A stretch of DNA of 64,000 nt from positions 2,108,001-2,172,000 of the forward strand of contig WUJK01000003.1 in the NCBI GenBank assembly GCA_011317545.1. Direction: 5' to 3'. Below the pieces are notes generated by a model. It did not search any database, was not told where the DNA came from, and worked only from the letters and a program-made list of their open reading frames with translations. The position numbers were made by a program, and so were the translations under genes. Below, in pieces: positions 57,640 to 64,000 of this stretch. How positions within the stretch are numbered: position 1 is the stretch's first letter; every line of letters starts with the position of its first letter. The DNA is from Coniella vitis. Lineage: Eukaryota > Ascomycota > Sordariomycetes > Diaporthales > Schizoparmaceae.

Positions 57640-57831
57640 CTAGAACAGAACAGGTTGAATCAGCTTCATAGGATTCCTTAAACTCGATGTAGTTCTGGCG
57701 ATTTCGCCGCAGAATGTCAGGATTGGATGAATGCGGAAGGTGAACAGACGCTGTCGAATACAGCTCCAAAGAACGCAAACCAGCGCATATCACACCCTGC
57801 GCATCTCTGGGTAGCGGAGAGGAGTACTTAC
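57640..57831 (-). other. Probable 5' UTR intron of PMT4
   Basis: On the minus strand a donor CCT|GTAAGTACT starts at 57831 and an acceptor TGTTCTAG ends at 57640, 22 bases before the PMT4 ATG. The interval carries no supported coding frame. Inferred from splice consensus alone. Confidence 0.4.
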
Positions 57832-58784
57832 AGGTCGATAGAGGCGTGATTGTCGGCAAGAAACCTGTGCGAAGATAGAAAGTGATCGAAAGAGTGTAAG
57901 AAAGAAGGGGGTAACAGTCTAATAAGGAAGAAATTGCCTGAGACGAACGTCAGCTTCTCCCTGACTTTTTTTTAGATGTTCAAGGCTGAAGGCGTTGCTG
58001 CAGGTGAAGACGACACCTTGGCATCTGGACGCTGACGGTGCATGCTACTGTGGCACAGTGGAGCTCACTTTGATTCAGGGATCATTCTGGCTGGGCAACT
58101 GGGTTCCAATGTGGGGTCCACTTTCCCAGTTTGATGTATCCAGCTCCCTTACTTTGGTGCACCCTGTTCCCGTAGGATGGCAGCCTATGGAAAGACCAGC
58201 ACATCACCAAGGTGTTCAGACAAACTTGAGAACTTGAGTAAGCCTTGCTTCCTATATACGTACATCTCTAGGCTTCATTATACTTGAATGTACTCAAAAT
58301 AGCAAACGCATGCAAGGTTATCGACCTGATTGTATGCTTTGTATCATCAAATTTAGAAGCCCCAGAACAACTCTGGAACCCAGGCAGGACAACTATATCG
58401 TATGCGAATGCGCAAGACGATGGCCGTTTCTACCTTGCCATGCAAATCCCCATCTAAATAACCTTGCAAGAAGAAAAGAACAAGAACAATTACATTACGA
58501 CATCATTCAAGGAAGCATACCAGATTCCACGTCTCTGCCCGTTTCAGAACCCTTCCATTTACGATCTACCGTACAGTAAGCGGACTTTCCGCCCCACCGT
58601 AAATGGTACGGAGTAACGGAAGGCACGCACAGGGCTGACAGGGGGGAGCTCCGATTCAGCAGCTTCCGATATGCGGAGCATGGAGTGGACAACCGCATGC
58701 CGGTGCGGATTCAACGTCACAAATCATAGCTTTAGAAAAACAAAGCTCTTGCCATCTCGCAACACTGCTTGTGCTTGTCCGCAA
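57832..58784. other. Divergent promoter region of PMT4 and the RidA gene
   Basis: No supported gene; presumably holds both promoters and the first leader exon of PMT4. No diagnostic site recognised. Confidence 0.5.
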
Positions 58785-59474
58785 ATGCTCCCTATCCAAA
58801 GATCTACAAGGCTCGTTTCGAGATCGTTCTCTGTGAGGTCCTTGACAGCTGTATCGCGTCCTGTTCCGCTTTACGCATTGAATTCCATTCGCTGTTTGTC
58901 AACGTCCAAATCCACAATGGAGCCCGTTTACTCCAAGGAAGCTGCCCCTCGTAGGTGCTGTCCTGGCTGATATAGAGGCCAATTGCTAACTTGCGACTGA
59001 AAACAAGCTGCCGGTCCTTATGTATGAATGATCACTATGATCCCTATGTTGCAAAGCTTGTTCTAACCAAGGTATTGCTACCTTACAGTCCCAGGCCATC
59101 AAGACCCCCACCGCAATCTACTGTTCCGGCCAAATCCCCTGTGATGCTGAGGGCAACTTGGTCGAAGGCACAATCCAGGAGAAGACGGCTGCTTGCATCA
59201 AGAATCTTAAGGCTGTCCTGACCGCTGCTGGATCCGGCATCGAGAAGGTTGTCAAGGTCAACATCTTCATTACTGACATGGCCAACTTTGCTGTAAGACA
59301 GACCGATCATCATCAGATACTTTCTTCATGCAGTGCTGATTCAAAATGTTGTCACAGTCCATGAACGAGGAATACTCCAAGTGGTTCACACACAAGCCTG
59401 CCCGGAGTTGCGTTGCGGTCAAGACGCTGCCCAAGAACGTCGATGTCGAGATCGAGTGTATTGCTCTGCCTTGA
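58785..59474 (+). CDS. mmf1: RidA/YjgF family 2-iminobutanoate deaminase (Mmf1-like)
   Basis: Hydrolyses reactive enamine/imine intermediates released by PLP enzymes such as threonine dehydratase, protecting branched-chain amino-acid metabolism and, in yeast Mmf1, mitochondrial DNA (family knowledge). Exons 58785-58950, 59008-59021 (14 nt), 59089-59292 and 59358-59474 join in frame to 166 aa. The first about 45 residues are Arg/Ser-rich and lack acidic residues (MLPIQRSTRLVSRSFSVRSL), typical of a mitochondrial presequence. The body starts at a second ATG (58917, MEPVYSKEAAP). Family blocks: AGPYSQAIKT, IYCSGQIPCD, EKTAACIKNLKAVLTAAG, KVNIFITDMANFA and the active-site Arg in HKPARSCVAVKTLP. 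The tiny second exon encodes PAGPY and is required by frame and by homology. Confidence 0.92.
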
Positions 59475-59742
59475 GGATATCACTGATCGAATCTAGTGCT
59501 ATCAAAGGTCAAAGACAATGAGGTGAGGCTCCAGGCCAGTCCAGATAAGACTAGATAGCAATGGAATGACCAGGACACTTCCCAGCTTAGCTGAAGCCCT
59601 CACAGTCGACGCCCCTGGGCGCTGTCTGCTGCTGCTGGCTTTGACCCCCCTCCCCTGGGCCCCACACCCCTGCCACCTCACAACTATGGCTTTATAAACC
59701 CCAACAAACCGTCACATTCACAATTGGCCTCCATTACACGAC

Positions 59743-59820
59743 TCCGATGGTGTAGTGGTAACTTTCCGCGCTTTACTTCGGTTTGGCGTGGGGAGGGGCC
59801 CTGTTCGAGTCCTGCAAAGG
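59743..59820 (+). pseudogene. tRNA-like relic
   Basis: TCCGATGGTGTAGTGGTAAC resembles the 5' half of fungal Asp/Glu-type tRNAs and contains an A-box-like element. CTGTTCGAGTCC about 45 nt later matches the B-box. A CCGCG/CGTGG helix could form the anticodon stem around an over-long loop. The T-stem and acceptor stem do not pair, and no sensible anticodon with a 7-nt loop results. I read it as a degenerate or rearranged tRNA-derived sequence, not a working tRNA. Confidence 0.3.
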
Positions 59821-60946
59821 TTGCAAGAGGCAATGGTTTGAGCTAACGCGGGACCGCCTTCCTGGCTTGAGACTCGAGCGAAATGTACAGTAGCGGACTC
59901 TGAGACTGTACAAATCGTCTTTTTTGCTCTTTTTCTGTAAACGATGTGGCCTGATTGTGGCTTGTCTTGCGGCCTCGTGAGGCTTTCTCTCCATACCCTC
60001 TTGGTGTTGAGCGCCAGACCTTCTTCGTCTCCGCCACCCCGACCAGGATGACATGTCCCCGCTTGGCTTTGATTTGTGGCACTGGGTTATAGGAGCTCAC
60101 GCGTTGCATTTTCTTGCTTTGCAAATGTAATTGCACGGTGATGGATGTTCTCAGAAGCCTGGACACGTGCGATGGGTGGGTGAAACTCCCGCGATATTGT
60201 ATGTATCTTTTGAACCAAATCCTCCCCACTCATGGTCCCGTCTACAACGACACAAGGAGCTACCATCTCACTTTCCTTCCCTCAAACTCTCATGGGATAT
60301 ATTAGAATGGATATATTCTAAGCAGCAGCCGTTATTCTCAAGACATGAACTGGAGCAGACTGTACAGTCTCCTCCTAGTACGCATGCAAATTGTGAAAAA
60401 TGGTATGCCAACTCTATCAGTGTTTTACAAAGCTTTCCTTCGGTAGCAGTGTTCATGATGAACGAACGAATGAAACATGCTAGGCTGATCATCCCTCTGC
60501 TGACTTCGAGAATAATCATTACAGACCTCATCAGAGCAGTATGGGGAAAAAAGTATTTACAAGGGCACAAGTCGAACTTCGAAGAGGAACATAAATATCC
60601 TCTGCTGATCAGTATAATAAGAAATAGCAGAACTTGAGATACAGTTTCTCGTTGCGTTTATACAAATGGAGACCTTCCAACCGTACTCATGTCTCGTTTG
60701 CCACTCGGGCAGGTCACAGACTCCCCGGTAGGCAATATCGCTTCATGCTCCTTTCGCTCACTGGCCTTCGCATTCTGGTGGTGACGTTGTGTGTCAGGTA
60801 CTAGACAGACCACAATCCGAGGCCTTGCGGTGCTATTGCGAAAAGTGATATCCACCACGCATGCATCTGCTTCAGTCGACTTTTTGGCCTGACCTTGATG
60901 AATTCGACTTCTCATTTTCATCTGTGTCGCCCACTTTGCAAAATGC

Positions 60947-61177
60947 TCAATGCTGGACAAGCAAGGGCATCTCCGAGGCATATGTCGCCGTCAAACCAGC
61001 CCAGGCCCAGGAGCAGGCTTGCCACACCGCCCAGACTCCCACCATGACCAGAACCCCTAGCACTGCCACCACGGAGCCGCGCATTTCAAACGCATCGTTG
61101 ACCTCCATTCTCATCAGCTTGCGCTGTTTGCTGTGGTAGTACTCGCGGTAGACGATGTGGTGAAGCCATTGTGGCAT
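60947..61177 (-). CDS. Candidate small single-pass membrane protein
   Basis: ATG-started 76-codon frame. A basic/aromatic head (MPQWLHHIVYREYYHSKQRK) is followed by RMEVNDAFEMRG and one hydrophobic helix rich in Val, Trp and Ala (SVVAVLGVLVMVGVWAVWQA), then a short tail. The positive-then-hydrophobic pattern is what a small organelle membrane protein would show, and the frame stays open upstream for 19 further codons without an ATG, so an upstream exon is possible. Overlapping frames on the same strand are also open. Not recognised; could be chance. Confidence 0.3.
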   Translation of the reverse strand: MPQWLHHIVYREYYHSKQRKLMRMEVNDAFEMRGSVVAVLGVLVMVGVWAVWQACSWAWAGLTATYASEMPLLVQH

Positions 61178-63286
61178 CCGTCGTCGTGCGCTGGAATGGA
61201 GATGGGATCTCGTAAGGGTGTAGCGCAAGTCCACCCATGCTAGAGACAGGAGGAACGAAACGAAGATGATGGGTGTTATTAAAGCCTGGGAATAGAGTTA
61301 ACTGGGCTCGTGGTACTGTAAGGTTGAGGGCAGCATGGCGCAAGAGGCCACTGCTGTCAACGAACATTGTATATAGCAGTCAGTCGTGTTGTTGAGGCAT
61401 CGCTGCGGCTCGGTGGCGGTGATGTTGATGATAAGGATGACGACATAGTATGGAGACGGGGCGCTGAACTTGAGGAAGGCAACAAGATGAAAAGACGATG
61501 GGCTTCAGAAAGGCGCAGTTGTTGCCGGTAAGGCTATCGGATAGCACGGGAAATACAGGGTTGACGACTAAGCGGCCTCTGATGACAGCCAGCAAGCTTC
61601 TCTCCGGTTGGGCTGCGGCTCATGGCGAAGCACGGCGATGCTCGGATGGCGGCGCCCACGGTGGGACTGAAATGTCTCGATAGCGTTTGTACAGTACAGT
61701 ATATGTTTTTTTCTTATCTAACACAAAGCTCTTATGCTGTCACCATATCTCTTCGCTTAATAACCTTTTCCCAAAGCCCCAGCAAATGAGATTGAAAATA
61801 GTCTTCTCCTTGCAGTCAAGAAAGGCGCTCGTCGTTGGGCGACCATAAGGCTGTGCAGTCATGGTGACCAGAAGGCCCCGGGTGGGCTAACAAGCATACT
61901 GCAAATCTGGGCCCGACCCAGTTAGTGTCTGGATGACGTTGGATCACGCGTTTACACCACGCGCGGCTCGCGGCTCTCGTCTGGCTAGCCGCTGCATCCG
62001 ACATCACCCCCACTAATGATTGTTACATAGTACATAGTACAGACACAGGCTCATGCTATTTATGTGTAGCAGGGGATATACTCATGAGACAAGCCCAGAG
62101 GGTTGGATAGGTAACTAATAATAAAGAAACTATACTATGTAATGGCAAAAAGCTGTTTCATACATATCGAGCAAGCATGCCCACCACTATCTGGGAATAT
62201 GCGGCCCACTCGTGGTCTCTAGAGTCGTGGTTGCAAATGAGCACTGCCACTGCTAGAGCGCGACTGATCATGGCAACCCCCCATATCTGACACATGCTGA
62301 GCAAAGCCGTTTCAATGCTCATGGAGCCAAGTGCCCATGTTCAAGCATCATCACATTCATGGCCGCCTGTCCTCAGAGTGTTTCCAATTCGTGCTGGATG
62401 ATGTTGGATAAGCAAGAAGAACAAACAGAAACACTTGGTCTGCCAATTCCCAGGGCTGATATGGCAATCTCAAAACTAGGTATCGCGTTATTTTGAAGAA
62501 ATGCTATGGGAAATAACCAGGAGCAAGGGTATGGAATGAGCGTTTGGCTTGCGGGTGTGTGTTTAGCATTGACGCTGACCGTTGCAGGGCCTGGCGTGGT
62601 GCGGCTGCCCCCCCTGCATTTCTGACTAACTGCTAACGAGCAAGCGTGCGCTACTTCAACACCAAGTACTTCCGGCGTCAAAGCATCTCGGACGTTCTTT
62701 CTGGTTGTGCATTTGCATTGGTTGAGTTGCCAGTGCATGTTGTGTAGCTTTTGCTCTGGTCCTTCACCCTCTCCTTTTGCCTTGAATCATGCTAGCTGGC
62801 AGGCTGGCACTGCAGCAACAGACGTTGTATTGTGCTCAGTGCCGTCTTGTGGCCCTGTTCTGCATTCCAACGGGCATTCATCCGCAACAAAGACACCTTG
62901 AACGCGTTGCTCAGCCCGCGCTTTGCTTTGCGGAAACCTTTGTTGCGAGGGTGTTCAACGCGAGCACTGCATTGAACCGAGATTTTCCATCGGCACTCAG
63001 ACGCGGACATGTACGTGCTCCAGTATACTAGTATACTATGTGGGAGGAAGTACGCACGACGTACTGTACTATGAGTACCATGTACACTGTCTCATGCATG
63101 AGTACTCTATTCAAGCCCCACCCCTTACGACCCTGTCAGTTGCACGGGCTCCACCTCGTGTCATTTAGCAGCAGATCCCCCTGGAATCTGTTGACTTTCC
63201 ATCTTCAGGTCCCCCAGGTCCATGCTGGCAGGCCAGGCCAGGACAGGACAACATCCAGCCCCCAAAACACCACCACGTTGCCCATC

Positions 63287-64000
63287 ATGAGAAAACTCAT
63301 GTTCTCGCCCAAGTCGACCAAGCTGACTCGCAGCAAAGAGTCAAACAGCCGTCCTGGCACCGCCGATTCCACTGCTTCTCGTGCTTCCGAAGACTCGTCG
63401 CGTTCCCCGAGGCCCAGCCTGAGTTCCGCTTCCCCTGGAACCGTCAACTCGAGAAGCGGCGGTCCAACCAGCATGCCATTGCTGGATGCAAAACTGCAAC
63501 AACCCCATCTCCTCGCCGAGCGGCCCTCCACATCCCAACCCAACGGCACCAACGGCTCTGCTCCCAAACGAATGGCTTCCATACGACCAGTCAGCAGCTT
63601 TGACGACGGCCCTTTCTTCTCCAACAATACCTCCCTCGAGGCCTCCCCTTCACAAACAAACGGCCGCTCCGACTCGGCCCTGTCGAGCTCCCCTCAAAGT
63701 CAAGCAAGCGTCGGGTTACCACCGCTCGAGAAGCGCTCCTCTGACCAGAGCGGCACGGACAAAGTGTCGGCAGGTCGCCTGAGACCCAAGATCTCATCAC
63801 AGTACCTCCGTAGCGTCAGCAGCGATGCTCGGGACAGATCACTGAGCCCAAACGCACAACCTCGCCCTATAAACTACGATAGACCATCGGAAACATCCCA
63901 AAGAGAAGGTAGCTTCGCAAACAAGATGGTGGACGGCGCGGATGACACTGTCGATCCCTCTGCAGCCAAGGCTGGGCTGGGAAAGACGGGCCGCGTAATG
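63287..64000 (+). CDS. 5' part of a Ser-rich protein, cut by the window end
   Basis: Open from ATG at 63287 to the last base, 238 codons without a stop and without an obvious intron. The head MRKLMFSPKSTKLTRSKESN is basic. The rest is Ser/Pro/Asn-rich and disordered (SRPGTADSTASRASEDSSRS, LEKRSSDQSG), ending in AAKAGLGKTGRVM, where a structured region may begin. The pattern resembles N-termini of fungal signalling or coiled-coil adaptor proteins (a She3-like coiled-coil protein is one possibility from the last residues, weakly held). The 3' part lies outside the window. Confidence 0.75.
   Translation, partial: MRKLMFSPKSTKLTRSKESNSRPGTADSTASRASEDSSRSPRPSLSSASPGTVNSRSGGPTSMPLLDAKLQQPHLLAERPSTSQPNGTNGSAPKRMASIRPVSSFDDGPFFSNNTSLEASPSQTNGRSDSALSSSPQSQASVGLPPLEKRSSDQSGTDKVSAGRLRPKISSQYLRSVSSDARDRSLSPNAQPRPINYDRPSETSQREGSFANKMVDGADDTVDPSAAKAGLGKTGRVM

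Larger units (their letters stand above)
59475..63286. other. 3.8-kb gap after the RidA gene
   Basis: Contains the tRNA-like relic (59743-59820), a small membrane-protein candidate (60947-61177) and motif copies at 62024-62040, 62133 and 63022-63075. No other gene is supported. Confidence 0.55.

Noticed and set aside
1..64000. Secondary-metabolite or other co-regulated gene cluster
   Set aside because: No backbone synthase, tailoring enzyme set or cluster-type regulator; the genes are unrelated housekeeping functions on mixed strands.
1..64000. Transposable elements or RIP-degraded repeats
   Set aside because: No transposase, reverse transcriptase, long terminal repeat or extended AT-rich TpA-enriched block recognised.

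Overview
The window is nuclear DNA of a filamentous ascomycete (Pezizomycotina; a Sordariomycete is likely, but that is inference). The genes are monocistronic. Most are interrupted by short GT-AG introns of about 50-230 nt, some have CT-rich leaders, and they lie on both strands between wide intergenic gaps. The families are typical of filamentous fungi: a six-HAMP group III histidine kinase, a NUC-1/Pho4 bHLH factor, Mph1, Mex67, Pmt4 and an SUT-type sugar carrier. I see no transposon ORF, CRISPR array, rRNA, intact tRNA or secondary-metabolite cluster.

Layout. 2757-7070 (+): group III hybrid histidine kinase (Nik1/Os-1). 8704-9829 (+): phosphomannomutase, convergent with HIS1 (10278-11719, -). 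13856-16269 (+): GPH/SUT-type sugar transporter, convergent with a Src1/Heh inner-nuclear-membrane protein (17631-19978, -). 21093-22442 (-): an Hsp20-domain protein with an unusual Pro/Gly/His/Arg-rich N-terminus. 24108-26303 (-): NUC-1/Pho4-like bHLH factor. 29137-32448 (-): MPH1/FANCM helicase, then an unresolved small minus-strand gene, then divergent MEX67 (33272-35557, +). 39717-42026 (+): kelch-like single-pass membrane protein. 45909-48299 (-): C2H2 zinc-finger protein. 53518-54774 (+): unrecognised Ser-rich protein with a Cys cluster. 55191-57617 (-): PMT4. 58785-59474 (+): RidA/Mmf1-like protein with a likely mitochondrial presequence. 63287 to the end (+): 5' part of a Ser-rich protein that runs off the window.

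The genes are mostly unrelated housekeeping and regulatory functions, with no operon-like logic. Phosphomannomutase (GDP-mannose supply) and Pmt4 (O-mannosylation) belong to the same glycosylation route but are 45 kb apart.

About half of the window is non-coding. The large gaps (26.3-29.1, 35.6-39.7, 42.0-45.9, 48.3-53.5 and 59.5-63.3 kb) hold homopolymer runs, microsatellites and a few weak small-gene candidates. The most distinctive non-genic signal is a short palindromic motif built on TACTATGTACATAGTA. Its full or half forms recur dozens of times between genes, and I noticed none inside the recognised coding exons.
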